DNA from: Cephalopachus bancanus
Lineage: Eukaryota; Chordata; Mammalia; Primates; Tarsiidae
NCBI GenBank assembly: GCA_027257055.1
Contig: JAPVLO010000623.1
Span: 310,001 to 374,000, forward strand
Length of the DNA stretch: 64,000 nt
Direction of reading: 5' to 3'
Position 1 is the stretch's first letter. Each line of letters opens with the position of its first letter. The translations under genes and the position numbers were made by a program. The notes beneath the pieces were generated by a model that was not told where the DNA came from, did not search any database, and saw only the letters and a program-made list of their open reading frames with translations. Of the stretch, positions 21,581 to 33,894 are shown piece by piece.

Positions 21581-22490
21581 TACCTTGGCATCTTCCTAAC
21601 CAGAGAAGTGAAAGACCTTTACAATGAAAACTACAAAACACTGCTCAAAGAATCAAAGATGACACTAACAAATGGAAAAATATTCCATGCTCATGGATTG
21701 GAAGAATCAACATTGATAAGATGTCCATCCTACCCAAGAAAATCTACAGATTTAATGCAATATCCATCCAATTACCAGCAGCATTCTTCTCAGACCTGGA
21801 AATGACAATACAGGAATTCATATGGAAACATAAAAGACCTTGAATTGCCAAAACAATCCTCAGCAAAAAAAAAAAAAAAAAAGTCGGGAAGTATCACACT
21901 CCCAGACTTTAAACTTTATTATAAGGCTACAATAATCAAAACAGCCTGGTATTGGTACAAGAACAGGCATTTAGGCCAATGGAACAGGATAGAGATTCCA
22001 GAAGCAAAACTTCAACTTCTCAATCAACTTCAACAAAGCCTTCACCATCAGCCACTGGGGAGAGAAGAACCTATTCAGTAAATGGTGCTGGGAAAACTGG
22101 CTGACCACATGCAGAAGATTAAAACAAGACCCCTACCTATCACCATACACAAAAACCAATTCTAAATGGATCAAACACCTAAACATAAAACCACAAACTA
22201 TAAGAACCTTAGAAAATGCAGGAGACACCCTTATGGAAATTGGAACTGGCAATCAATTCCTGACCAAAACCCCAAGTGCCCATGCCATAAGAGATAAGAT
22301 AGACAAGTGGGACCTCATCAAACTGACAAGCTTCTACAAAGTCAAATAAACCATCAAGAGAGCGGGAAGACAGCCCACAGACTGGGAAAATATATTTGCC
22401 AACACTGTTTATCTGACAAAGGCCTAACATCTAGGATCTACAAGGAACTCAAACATGCCAAAAAGAAAAAAACAAACAAACAGTGGGATG

Positions 22491-22570
22491 AGTTTTAATC
22501 TCAGTTTAAAGGCACTCCAATCTGGGTGACAGAGTGAGACTCCAACTCAAAAAAAAAAAAAAAAAAAAAG
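22491..22570 (+). mobile_element. Alu 3' end with poly(A), joined to L1
   Basis: After the L1 stops near 22490 there are about 20 bases of other sequence. The last 37 bp of an Alu follow (ACTCCAATCTGGGTGACAGA to CTCC..CTC) with a 21-A tail. There is no other Alu sequence. A template-switch chimera or a deletion between an L1 and a downstream Alu would both explain it. Confidence 0.8.
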
Positions 22571-23831
22571 ATTACCCCTTTCTATTTGGTCAAAGCGTTA
22601 TTTCTGAATCAAAAAGAGGGGCTAACTAGATCAGTGTTTTCAATCTGGTTTCTGGTATCCCAACGAAAAAGCTAATAAATGGGATCCTCAAGCCATTTTC
22701 AGTATTTCAGAACTTTTTTTAAAAAGGGGCACTGTCGGAAACCGGCTCCGACCTGAGGGGGGTTGGACCACTTTATCATACAGCTGCTCCAGTTAGCTAA
22801 ATGTCAAGTTTCTTTGTTTTTCCCTAGAATTATAGCAACCAAGCCGAATTATATTGGTTATCTGTGCTGATCATCTCAGATGCATGTATGTGTATGTATG
22901 TGCATTTGTATGTATGTGTGTATGTGAACATAGAAAAGCCATTATTTGATAAACGTATGTTTTTCAAAAAGAACCAACTCTTCAAAGTTGGGCATATTAA
23001 AAAAAGGTAACAAAAGGTTTTGAGAGGGTATGAAAAAATTGGGACACACTGATCTAGCAGATCTATGGCTAATGTTCCTTGCAAATCATCTCGGCTCCCA
23101 TAATCTACTTACCTCTCTTGTCTTTTCCAGTGAGGACTGCAACCTTCACTTGCCAGAGACACTGTAAACAACTGAATAATGGGCTTTTTGGCCTATCACT
23201 CTCCTTGGGTCTGAGGACAGTTGTGAGTTTTCTGCAGTGCGCCCCTCCCATGCTCCTTAAACCCACACATTCACACCTGTTTAGGTGGGAACCTTTGAAT
23301 AGGCAAAAATATGGCAAGATTTCCCATAGCCCAGCTAGTCACCATGCAGGCAAGTTCTTTGGAGGTGAGACTGCAATAAGTGCCGCCTCATATTTCCCAA
23401 AGCCTGTGTGATAGGTATGGCAGATTCGGACTCCCACAAAGTTGTCTGCCCAGTTTGAAGGGGAAATGGTATTGCAGAGCCTAAAGCCACTCCTTGTTAA
23501 AGGCACCCTTAGCTCAGCTGCCTTTGCTGAGGGGGGAGGGGGAAAGGGGTGCGAAAAGAAGCTGCCCTGAATGGAAACATGAATCTGCAGGTAAACACAG
23601 CTGGGACTTGTTCCAACATTGGCTGCTACTACCTGGAAGCAAGAGTACCCTATGTCCCAGCAAAGCACATGTTTACTGAAGCTCACCCTGCCTATTTCCA
23701 AATCTCAATCAACTGCAAAAATAAGTATCATTAAGAAGAACATATTTTGGCTGGTGAGAGGATTTTTTACAGAGGACTTTAATTATTTCAATTTAAAACT
23801 TTGAACATTCCCCATCCTGGAGTCCTCACTG

Positions 23832-23833
<2 letters not shown>

Positions 23834-23881
<48 letters not shown>
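23834..23881. repeat. (CA)n microsatellite
   Basis: About 24 uninterrupted AC units. Confidence 0.96.
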
Positions 23882-24180
23882 CAGCCCTGAGTGAGTTTGG
23901 CTCAGAGATGCAGCTAGCCGCTAGTGTGGCTTGTGGCTTTCCAGCCCTGCATGAATGAATAGAGCCTGGAATTGAAAATTTGAAACCGTCAAGCGCTTCG
24001 GAACAACTAGTGCAAATTGACATTTGGCCAATGCAAAGAGGATCAGACAGCAAGGGGAAGCTAGCAATGAATTAAACTGGTTAAAGCAGAGTGCAGTGAG
24101 TATCAGTGGGCTAAAGTCTGGTTTTCCAAGACCCAAGACCAAGAATAACAGTGCTTTCATTTTTAAATCTGTGTCTTCTT

Positions 24181-24255
24181 CTCCTTCCCCTTCCCCTTCC
24201 CCTTCCCCTTCCCCTTCCCCTTCCCCTTCTTCTTCTTCTTCTTCTTCTTCTTCTT

Positions 24256-24312
<57 letters not shown>
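24181..24312. repeat. Compound microsatellite: (CCCCTT)n-(CTT)n-(ATT)n
   Basis: Three different motifs abut: CCCCTT units to about 24228, CTT units to about 24284, then ATT units to 24312. Each motif differs from the previous one by small changes. The pure pyrimidine half (24166-24284) is a mirror-type tract that could form a triplex. Confidence 0.95.
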
Positions 24313-24314
<2 letters not shown>

Positions 24315-24486
24315 TGGGTGACCTTCAGCAAGTAGCTTAATCTCTTGGTGCTTTGTTATTTCAACATATTGAATTATCTAGAATAAGAAACTATTACCTC
24401 CTTTTCTCTCAGCAGATCTTGATGGTTGAATGCACTTTTACACATATTACAATTAAACAGTGCAACCAAAGTTGTGGGCAATAATT

Positions 24487-24489
<3 letters not shown>

Positions 24490-24542
<53 letters not shown>
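24490..24542. repeat. (TG)n microsatellite
   Basis: About 26 uninterrupted TG units. Confidence 0.96.
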
Positions 24543-24544
<2 letters not shown>

Positions 24545-24916
24545 GAAGTGGTGTGGCTTTGTCAGGGATAAATGCCTCTCCTCTCATAGTAAGTGCTGAA
24601 GAAGTTTCAATGACTGTCATCCTCTTTGTACTCATGATCTGGAAAAAAATTGAGCACCCACCTCATTCCATTGACTGGGGAAAACCATCACAGTCTTTTC
24701 CTCATAGTCAGCTTCCCTGACCCAAGTAGCTCCAGAATTAGTTCCCTTTGGGCTTCAAGAACACCCCTTTCCCTTATCTTGGAAGTGGAGGGATCTATTA
24801 GGGCATCCCTTGGTCACATCCTAAGCTATTTCAGAGGGCAAACTGCTTTGAATGAATATTTCAGGAGCAGGAATCCTAAAAATGGCTGTGTAGGGTTGTT
24901 GTTATCATTGTTCTTT

Positions 24917-25250
24917 AGAAAAACAAGATTTAGGCCAAATGCTGTGGCCTCAGTACTTTGGGAGGCTGAGGCAAGAGAATTGCTTGAGTACAGAAGTTTG
25001 AGACCAGACTAGGCAACATAGCACGACCTCATTTCAACAAGAAATTAAAAAAAAATTAGTTGGGCATGGTGGCACACGACTGTAGTCCCAGGTACTTAGG
25101 AAGCTGAGGCAGGAGGATTGCTTGAGTCTAGGAGTTTGAGGCTGTGGTGAGCTGTGATTGTGCTACTGCACTCACCCTGAGTGACAAAGTAAAATGCCGA
25201 CTCAAAAAAAATTAAAATTAAAAAATTTAAAAAACAAAGAAAAACAAGAT
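24917..25250 (+). mobile_element. Old Alu (AluJ-like) with 13-bp TSD
   Basis: The body is 24930-25237. AGAAAAACAAGAT flanks it exactly at 24917-24929 and 25238-25250. The body is diverged (GCCAAATGCTGTGGCCTCAG) and lacks lineage-type marks. Confidence 0.92.
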
Positions 25251-26430
25251 CTGTCCAAAGGACAAGAACAAACTTGCTGGGAAATATACCATGTTCTTGT
25301 TTCCTTCTCTACACAAGTCTCTGCCTATACCATTTTAATGGCTAAATAGCAAATGTGTTCCTTAAAAAATATTTACTGGCAAAATTTCCATGTGCATTAT
25401 TACATTATAATGTTAAATGGAAAAAAAGCAAGAAAAGGTATTATCAGAGAAACATAAGTGATGTACTGGAAAAAAGATCAGAAGAGCAAAATATTAAAAT
25501 GGGCATTCCTTGATTTCAATTTTCTACTCTTCTGTATTTCCCACAATTTATTAAAATGGATACTTTTTATAATGAAAAATTGCAGTTTGGGGTTACTTTT
25601 TCCTTTTTTATTTTTTTGCCTTGGAAAGATTTCAAATATAAGACAAGGAGCCAGGAGTCTCGAGTATAATATTCAATGAATGTGTGTCTTGTTATGTCAT
25701 TTTTCTCCTCTGGGCCTCTGTTTTACTACTTCATGGAATGGGGTAGGAGACTGGCAAGGAGTTGTCCTTAAAGACGCTTCCGTTTTTGCTCTTCAGTGTT
25801 TTATAACCAGAATCACTGGGCTAGCTGAGTTGTTTAGAGCCTTTGCAAGTTGAAGTCTACAGTAGAACATTGAGCTTTCTGGTCCTAAGAGCCATCAATT
25901 TGTTGGATTTTCCAATTTTTCTGTAATGTGATTATACATTACTTTTATCATGAAAAAGCAATGTACATGTCACTGGTTCTAGGGCACAAAGTGGAAAAGG
26001 AGAATGTAAAAGGAATATAGTATAAATCCCAAAACAAGATGTTAAGTGAAAAAAACTAGATGCAGAATGATACACACATTAAGTTATTATTGATGTAAAA
26101 TTTAAAACACACAAAACAGTTCTATATATTATTTATGGAAAGAGGGGAGAGGAGAGACATACTTTTTGCAAAAGTATAAAAACAGAATCAAAGAATATAT
26201 ATACCAAGATCATCTTAGTGCTTGTCTCTGAAATGGATGGAGAGGAATGGGACTGAAAATAGGGGACAGAATTCAAGTTGTCTGTAATGTTTTATTTCTG
26301 TCACAGAAAAAACATTCTAAAGCAAACTTTATATTTTACTTGTTAGCAGTCTGTCCATTCTAAGTAGATATCCAGGTGTGTTTGTTACGCTACTGAGTGC
26401 TTTTCAGTATTTTACTAATTACTCAAAATA
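25251..26430. other. AT-rich stretch with possible old L1/MER 3' ends
   Basis: No exon seen. Around 25370-25590 and 25930-26310 the sequence has the look of old LINE or MER 3' ends (TTTTCTGTATTTCCCACAATT type; AATGATACACACATTA type), but I cannot assign a family by eye. Confidence 0.45.
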
Positions 26431-26436
26431 AACACA

Positions 26437-26634
26437 CATTTTTTTTGAGTTGGGGTCTCACTCTATCACCCAGGCTGGAGTGCAGTGGCACACTCAAGGT
26501 CACCCCAACGTCGACCTGCTGGGTGCCAGTGATCCCTCCGCCTCAGTCTTCCAAGCAGCCGGAACTACAGGTGTGCACTACCATGCCTGGCTATTTTTTT
26601 TTTTTTTGTAGAAGCGAGGTCTCACCAAGTTGCA
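26437..26634 (-). mobile_element. Alu, 5'-truncated, minus strand
   Basis: It consists of the tail complement (T8), the whole right arm, the A-rich linker complement and only the first 30 bases or so of the left arm. It stops at CACCAAGTTGC, so the element is 5'-truncated in the left arm. Confidence 0.88.
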
Positions 26635-26769
26635 CAAACATAATTTTTTAAAAGCAAAAGGTTGGATTATTTCTTTTCTATATTTTTCAATATTTATGAA
26701 ATGTTCATACATTATTTTGGTAAATGACAAATGAATTTATTCTTAAAACTAGAGAAATAGAAAAATGTG

Positions 26770-27062
26770 GGGTTGGGCATGGTGACTTATCACTTTGGGA
26801 GGCCGAGGGGGGAGAATCACTGGAGCCCAGGAGCACGAGATCAGCCTGGGCAACATAATTAGATCTCATCTCTACAAAAAAATACAAAAAATAGCGAGGT
26901 ATGGTGGTGTGTGCCTGTAATCTCAGCTTCTTGAGAGGCCAAGGAGGAAGGATCGCTTGAACCCAAGACATTGAGGTTGTGGTGAGCTGGAATTGAGCCT
27001 CTGCAATCCAACCTGGGTGACAGAGTGAGACCTTGCTTAAAAAAAAAAAAAGAAATGAAAAG
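26770..27062 (+). mobile_element. Alu, old dimer, plus strand
   Basis: It runs from GGTTGGGCATGGTGACTTAT to a T/A-rich tail (A12 then GAAATGAAAAG). The left arm lacks several bases of the head (CTGTAATCCCAG is missing before CACTTTGGGAGG). It is diverged throughout. Confidence 0.88.
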
Positions 27063-30000
27063 AGAAAAAAGTAATAAGAGAAAGAAAAATAAGGGTCACT
27101 GGGATAAGATATAGAGAAACCCTGGGAACCTTGGAGCCTTCCCCACCCCCAAAGTAACAAACAAATTTCTGTTCTAGACCATAAGCCAAAAAATTTAACA
27201 CATGGACCTATTACAAGATGAGAGTTTCTGGGTGTTCCAGACTTTACACTCCCCCCACCATATGTCTTAAAACCGCTCTCTGTTTCACTGATTTTCCTCG
27301 GACAGAAACTTCCAGTGAGTCTCCTCCAACTGCCTATAGTCTTTCAAGAGCACATTTTTCATCTTGGCTTCCAAGGTGGCTGTTACAACACCACAAATCA
27401 CCTTCTGCCATCCCTTCTTGAGCCAAATTCCTACTGGTTTCCAGGAATCATATGGGGAATATGGTTCTCTGAATCTATTCCCTCACAGTACTTAACTCAC
27501 AACATTTCTTAAACTAAATGTCTTACTACAAAAGCTGAACCTGCTGAAGATAAAGCTTTTCAATTCTCCCCTATAGCTCTCACCCAAGATAAATCCCTGT
27601 CATAGTCACAGATGTCATATTTATTCCCCAACTCTAAAAAAATCTTAGGCATCCTGGCCGCTTTGCTGCATATTGATTGTTCATTGAATCTATTTGCTTT
27701 GATCAACTCGCTGTCTCCTGATTTTTCCCATGGTCCTGGTATGTCAGCTCTTTTCCCCTAAGCCCTAATCCATAGATTCTTGTTGCTTTTTGAGGGCACC
27801 CCGTGATATCATGTTTTTGAATGGCTCTTCCTGCCTGTCCTCCCTGCCACACCCAGGAGCCTCAGCCTCTTTTGGTTGATGTAAACTGAAATGCTGGCTC
27901 CAGACTTTGCTCTCGATGGGTAGCAATGACCTTCATCCAATCACATAATATGCCAGGAAAACAGCTGCAGTCAAACAAGATATGAAAACCAGACAACATT
28001 AAAGGGAAGGTTGAAGGCCCTTTGGTGAAGTTGTTCGAGAAGGTGGCCAGGTGGGGGGGACAGTGCTAAATGCAATGGATAAGCACAGCCTTCCTGTGTT
28101 TGGAGCAAGAGTCCTCCTTATCTCACTTTTCAGAGACCGCTGATACAGAGATCTAAGGGAAGATACTAGGGCCTGGCCTGTAATCATCACTCCATCCCTG
28201 ATACATAGTGTAGTTTTGGGCAACTCACTTTGAAATCTCTGAAACTCAATTCTCCCATCTGGAAAACATTACCACCATGGAAATTGTTACTGTGGGGAAA
28301 GACCTTAGAGATTAACTCTAGACCAAGCTCTCATTTCACAGTTTGAAAATTCTGAGGCACAGGGAGGGGAAGCAGCTTGTCCTACATGGTCATCAATATT
28401 TACCTTTCTTAAGTCCATGAGGATGTTTGTGTGGCCAAATGAAATACAACATAGGAGCCCTTTGATTCCTTAGCAGAGAGGGGCTATGGGATCATAAGGT
28501 ATAATTATCAGTGCATAAATGATTACGTTCCCTTAACAATAACTCTGTCTCCTCATTGAAGACACACCAGTAGGATTTTACCTCCTCAGGACCACTGGAG
28601 AAACAGCTGTCTCCCTCTGCTGACCATCTCAGCAACGGAGATGGCAGCTCTGCCCTGTCACCCATTGCTCTCTCTCCCACCTCAACTGTCTCAGCTACTT
28701 TATCACTCCCTCTGCCTGAGGGTCTGAAAATAGTCATTCCCTCAAACATCCTCCTTTGGGCCCATTGTGGTCGCTGCTATCTTATATCATGTGACACCCA
28801 GCATTTCAGTGCCATAAGTAGATGATGTAGAACAGGGCTTCCTAGAAGGTTATTGGGAATGGTGTCAGAGCCATGCAGATTAGAGAAAGGCTGAGAAAGC
28901 CCAAAAGGACTGTCCAGAAGGCAAAATAAAGAACATACCTAGCAGCATACTTTTTCTTTCAACATATATTATGCCAAAATAAACTTTCATTTCAAAGTGG
29001 AATTTGAGAGCTCTCTTGTCTAGCATGTGGCCTGGATGTCTGAGGCAGGCCTGTGGATTCTTCAGTCTAATAAGCTAAATTTCCAGAAAACAAATGAATT
29101 CATGCCTGTTGTTAACTGTATCCACTTTAGGCCTCCCGTAGCCAATGGCACTCAGTGCTGGGAGATATAAAAAGTCATACCTGAGGGTAGAACATAAGAG
29201 GTGAAAATCAAAGGGAAGAGATTAATTCGCCTATCTGCTTTTCAGCATCTTTCAGCTGTTGGCTATTATTATTAATAGAAGTGACCTGGCCTTAATGAAT
29301 CATGAATCACTGGGGTCAGCAATGTCATGACATCACCACTTTATCCAGACAATAAACAAATGGGTCTTTCCCTTCATTCAGGTGCTAAATCTGTACAAGT
29401 ATAGCTACCAAAGCATTATTGAGCTAGAGCAAACAAACAAACAACAACAAAACACAATGGCTTACAGGAAAAGGGTAAGATCAATGGCAAGTAAGGCTGA
29501 TTCCAAGTTCTCTTCCCAGATCCGCATAGCAGTATCCTGACCCTTTAGCCTCTCCGCTCAACTAGTGACCACTGTCTTTAAAAGTAAGTGGCATATTTGG
29601 GGTCTTCTTGAGAGACAAAGTGACAAGTTAGGATTTTGGTTGCTCCTATTATACCATCTCCATACCTCTGAGTAACAGATCAGGTATACTCACTTCCTCC
29701 TCATATATATACATCCTGGAAGGATCTGGGTGAGTAATGGTCTAAGATTTTACAACCAACACTTTGGCCTTGGGTTATAAAGTATGCCTATCTTTCACTT
29801 TACCGTCTCACTTTCAAACTGTTTATTCCTCAGATGAACATGTGTTTTCATTTAATTTTAAGTCAAACCACATAGATCTTAAAAAAACCCTTCCCAGCTG
29901 GGATTACAGGCATGAGCCACCATTCCCCTTCCTTTCACCTAGTTAGTGAACTGGATTTGACCGTATCATTTATGAAACATCTTAACATGCCAAGGCCACA

Positions 30001-31084
30001 GCTTTGCACATATAGGTCTTGCTATGAGTAAAGGCAATGTGACCTGTATACCATACATTCAATAGACACTGAGTACACCTCTTCCTTTGCTGAGAGATAC
30101 AGGACACAGGCAGCCCATAAATACAAGCACATAGAGATATATACACAAATACAGAGAGTCAGTAAGGGAAAAAGTAATTGAACTGTCCCCAAGGGGAAAC
30201 TGAGAACACTGAATCTACATTGAGTACACCCCACTAGTCTAAGCAAAAAGAAGCCAACAGTTATTCCAGTGTACGAAGAAGTTGTGTAACAGTCTACTAA
30301 TTCTCTAGGCCTTGAACAAAAAGTACCAACAAATCAACACAGAGCTTAAGGACAGAGTTTTTCACAAATGACCCCCACCTGGCTGAGCATGCTGGAAGCC
30401 TCAAGGATTAAAACGTTAAGGCCACCAAAGTGCCAAATAAACCATAGATTCTATAAACCAAATGCATACCCACTTCACAACCCACTCTTTTCTGTTAATA
30501 TTTCCTCAGTCAATGGTTACTTCAGTCATGGAGGTAAAGTTTGTTGCCATAAATAAACTAACTGCCTCCCAATAGGGAACACTTTCCCTCTACTCAAATG
30601 GAGTGGTTCCTCAAGTTTAGGAACCAAACCCCAGCCATGGACTTTAGATTCAATAACTAGGCCTTTGTCTTATTTTACCTGTGCCACAATAACCCTAAAC
30701 CTCAATTTCAGTAGGGTCAAGCTCCTTTGCAGCTCTCGCCCTCAGCCTCAGTCTTCCTAGAACAGTGATAGAAGTTTCTACGTATATATTGTCCAATACG
30801 GTAGCCATTTATCATATGTGGCTATCAAGCACTCAGAATGTGGCTGAATTCCAATCCCCCCCATCCAGCAATAACGAGAAACCTACCCTCCAGGTGTCAA
30901 CAAGGCTGAATGGGAAATCTGGACTTGTACTTCCACCTTGTAATACCAAGGCAGCATCTCTCTTCCTTTGGAGTTGGAGCTCACAGAGCTGGAGCAAGCC
31001 AGCTAAAACCAAAAGCTTAAATAAGATTCAGAGTTTTATAACATACTACAAAAATGTCCGCATTTCTATTTTTAAAGATCATTA
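27063..31084. other. Unique non-coding stretch
   Basis: No coding exon supported. ORFs are short and without domains. Possible MIR at 28195-28345 (CATCTGGAAAACATTACC type). A 30-bp Alu piece lies at 29895-29924 (separate entry). If the CpG-island promoter at 43 kb drives a leftward gene, this is part of its first intron. Confidence 0.5.
29888..29932 (-). repeat. 30-bp Alu fragment between 7-bp repeats
   Basis: GCTGGGATTACAGGCATGAG plus CCACC (within 29897-29921) is an exact Alu head complement, with no further Alu on either side. CCCTTCC occurs at 29888-29894 and 29926-29932. The human-like version of this segment differs from the lineage-type Alus nearby. Confidence 0.65.
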
Positions 31085-33072
31085 AGCATACCAAGAACCA
31101 GAAAGATCTCAAACGGAATAAAAAAAGGTAATTAAGAGATGCCCAAACTGAGATGACAGAGATATTGAAATTATTTAACAAAGATTTAAAAACAGCCATG
31201 ACAAAAAAGCTTCAATAAGCAATTAGAAACACTTGTGAAACAAAATGAAAAATAGAATATCTCTTCAAAGAAATAGAGGATATATAGATAAACCAAGTAG
31301 AAATTTTAGAAATGACATCTACAATTACCAAAATATAAAAACTCAATGAATGGTCTCTATAGCAGAGTGAAGGAGACTGAGGAAATAATCACTTAACTTG
31401 AAGATAAAATGACCTGAACAACCTGAACAACAGAGAAAAATAAGCTGGGAAAGAAATAAACAGTGCCTCAGGGACCTGCAGAACTACAAAAACAAGATCT
31501 AACTTTTCTGTCTTCAGAGGAATCTCGGATAGAGAGGAGAAGAAGGCAGGACAGAAAAAGTATTTAAAGAAACAATGCTTGAAAACTTCCCAAACTTGGC
31601 AGAAGACATAAACCCATGCAAGAAACTTAACAAATCCCAAACTAGATGTACTCAAAGAAATCCATGCCAAGCCACATCATAGTCAAACTTATGAAAACTA
31701 AAGAAATCTTGAAAGCAGCAAGAAAGAAATAACAACTTACCTACAAGGGAAAAATAATTCGAATGACAGCAAATTTCTCATCAGAACCCATAAAGACAAG
31801 AAAGAAATGGCACATTTTTAAGTGCTTTCAGAAAAAGAAAAAAACAAAAACAAAAAAACCCCGTCAACCTAGAATCCTATATCCAGTGAAAATCTTTCAG
31901 AAATGAAGGGGAAATCAAGAAATTATCAGATTCAAAAAAAGGGACAATTTTTTGCTAGCAAACCTAAAAGAATGACTAAAGAAAAAAAATGACTAAAGTA
32001 AGGTCTCTAAACAGAAAGTAAAATATAAAAGAAAAAATTTTAGAACCTCAAAAAGGAAGAAGGAACAATGGAAAGAGTAAAAGTAAGGATAAATGCAATT
32101 TAATTTGCTTCTCCTACTGAGTTTCTCAATTATGTTTGAGAGTTAGAAGCAGATATTATAATATTGTCTGATGTAGCTCTAAATACTTGCAAAAGAAATA
32201 TTTAAGGCAGTTATAAGTGGAGGAGAGTAAAGAGACTTAAAGAGAGGTAAAGTTTCTATAACTTGCTCAAACAGGTAAAATGTTGATACCAGCTGATACT
32301 ATAATAAGTTGTGTACTTATAAACACAATTTCCTAAAAACTTGCAAAACTATTTTTAGTTTTTTTAAAAAACTAAACATACATGTATCATATGACCCAGC
32401 AATTGCATTCCTAGGAATTTTTTCCAGATAAATAAAAACTTATGTTCACACATAATATGTATACTAATATTCATATCAGCTTTATTTGTAATAGCCAAAA
32501 TCTGGAGACAGCCAAAAGGTCTTGCAACAGGTGAATGGTTAAACAAACTATAATACATTCATACCATGGAATAGTGTCCAACAGAAAAAAGGAATGAACT
32601 ATTTACACACAAAACAACTTGGATGTATCTCAAGGGCATTATGCTGAGTGAAAAAGCCAACCTGAAAAAATCACATACTCTAAAACTCCATTTTAATAAC
32701 ATTCTTAAAATGACAAAATTCTGAATATAGAAAACAGATTAGTAATTGCCAAGGGTTTAGGATCATGGGGGTGGGGATGAGTGTGACTATAAAGACTATA
32801 GAGGTGTAGCACAAAAGAGATCTCTTTTAGTGATGGAATAATACTTTATCTTGATTGTTGTGGTAGCTACACAAATATACACATGTGACAAAGTAAAAAG
32901 AACTATGCACACCTGTTGTACCAATGTCAAATTCAAAGTTTTGACATTATGCTATGGTTATGCAAGATGTAACCATTGGGGGAACTGGGTGAAGTGTTCA
33001 TGGGACTTCTCTGTCCTTGCTACCTCTTGTGAATCTGTAATTATTTCCAAAAAAATTAAAAAAAAAAAAAAT
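31085..33072 (+). mobile_element. HAL1/L1M-like relic with L1M 3' end
   Basis: Plus-strand, A-rich, strongly diverged LINE sequence. The first part resembles L1/HAL1 ORF1 (AACTTCCCAAACTTGGCAGA; GAAATCCATGCCAAGCCACA). From about 32340 it is an L1M ORF2 end and 3' UTR (CATATGACCCAGCAATTGCA; AATGGTTAAACAAACTATAA), ending in A13 at about 33058. No open frame remains. Confidence 0.75.
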
Positions 33073-33079
33073 CAAGTCA

Positions 33080-33560
33080 CTGAGATAGGCAGAATAATGG
33101 CCTTCCAAAGAGGTCCACATCTTACTCCCAGAACTTGCTAATATGTTAGGTTACATGGCATAAGAGGAATTAAGGTTGTAGATAGAATTAAGGTTGCAAT
33201 TCAACTAACCTTGGGATGGGAAGATTATCCATAACAGGGGTCATTATAAGTGGAAGAGGAAAGTAGAGGAGTGAGAGTGAGGAATCAACCCCTCATTGCT
33301 AGCTTTGAATATGTCAGGGGGCCATGAACCAAAAAATTCCAGCAGCCCCTAGAAGCAAGAAAAGACAAGGAAATGAGTCTCCCTCTAGAGCTTCCAGAAA
33401 AGAAAGCAGCCTTGCCCACTTGATTTTAATCTGGTGAAACCTAGTTCAGACTCCTGACCTCTGACCTCCAGAAATGTAAAATAATAAGTTTATGTTGTTT
33501 TAAACCACTAAGTTTTGGGTAATTTGTTACAGTAACCATAATAGAAAATCAGTATAGACA
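33080..33560 (+). mobile_element. Old interspersed repeat (LTR- or DNA-type), family unresolved
   Basis: The block from GCAGAATAATGGCCTTCCAA through the CTGACCTCCAGAAATGTAAA region to TTTGTTACAGTAACCATAAT is a widely repeated mammalian element pattern. I recognise it as an old repeat but cannot name the family without a library search. Confidence 0.65.
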
Positions 33561-33894
33561 CAAAATAAGGGTTAAAACTAATTCACTCAAAGATGGACAA
33601 GTGGCTTTTTACAGGGTACATTCAATTCATTAGTCAGAAGTCAATAACTGCAATCGTAAGATAATAGTCAATACATCATGGCTAATGCTATTTGCAATTC
33701 CATATCAAAAGTGATAGAAATCTTGCCTCAGAATTTCAGGGATAAAAACACATTACTCCCTATTAAATGAAACCTGCTAAGCTAATGCAGGGTTAAGAAC
33801 AGAAGCACCTGTTCCATACAGGCTGGAAGTCTCTTGCCTCAACTCAGCTAGAGATACCAATTTGCTGAGGAATGTCCTGCTGAGATAGGAAAAC

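Larger units (their letters stand above)
19241..22490 (+). mobile_element. LINE-1, plus strand, 5'-truncated in endonuclease
   Basis: It begins near 19245 inside ORF2 endonuclease (ATAGGAGCACCAACTTTCAT). It runs through the endonuclease end (19414-19770, TFSDHSGIKI), RT (20194-20604 and 21073-21402) and into the ORF2 C-terminal region (21608-22498). It is interrupted by an Alu (20601-20903) and a (CA)28 repeat (21521-21576). It stops before the 3' UTR and is fused near 22490 to an Alu tail. The RT motif FADDM is kept, but frames are broken in several places. Confidence 0.92.
22571..24916. other. Unique non-coding stretch with microsatellites
   Basis: No gene, exon or old transposon could be supported. 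It contains a TATG/TG-rich tract (about 22880-22927), (CA)n at 23834-23881, a compound repeat at 24181-24312, and (TG)n at 24490-24542. A small CpG-rich hairpin (GTCGGA...TCCGAC) lies at 22734-22752. Confidence 0.6.

Noticed and set aside
22326..22440. Possible independent gene reading frame HRLGKYICQHCLSDKGL
   Set aside because: It is the L1 ORF2 C-terminal region in a broken frame.
24024..24335. 103-codon ORF with Ser/Pro and Tyr runs
   Set aside because: It is a translation of the compound microsatellite.
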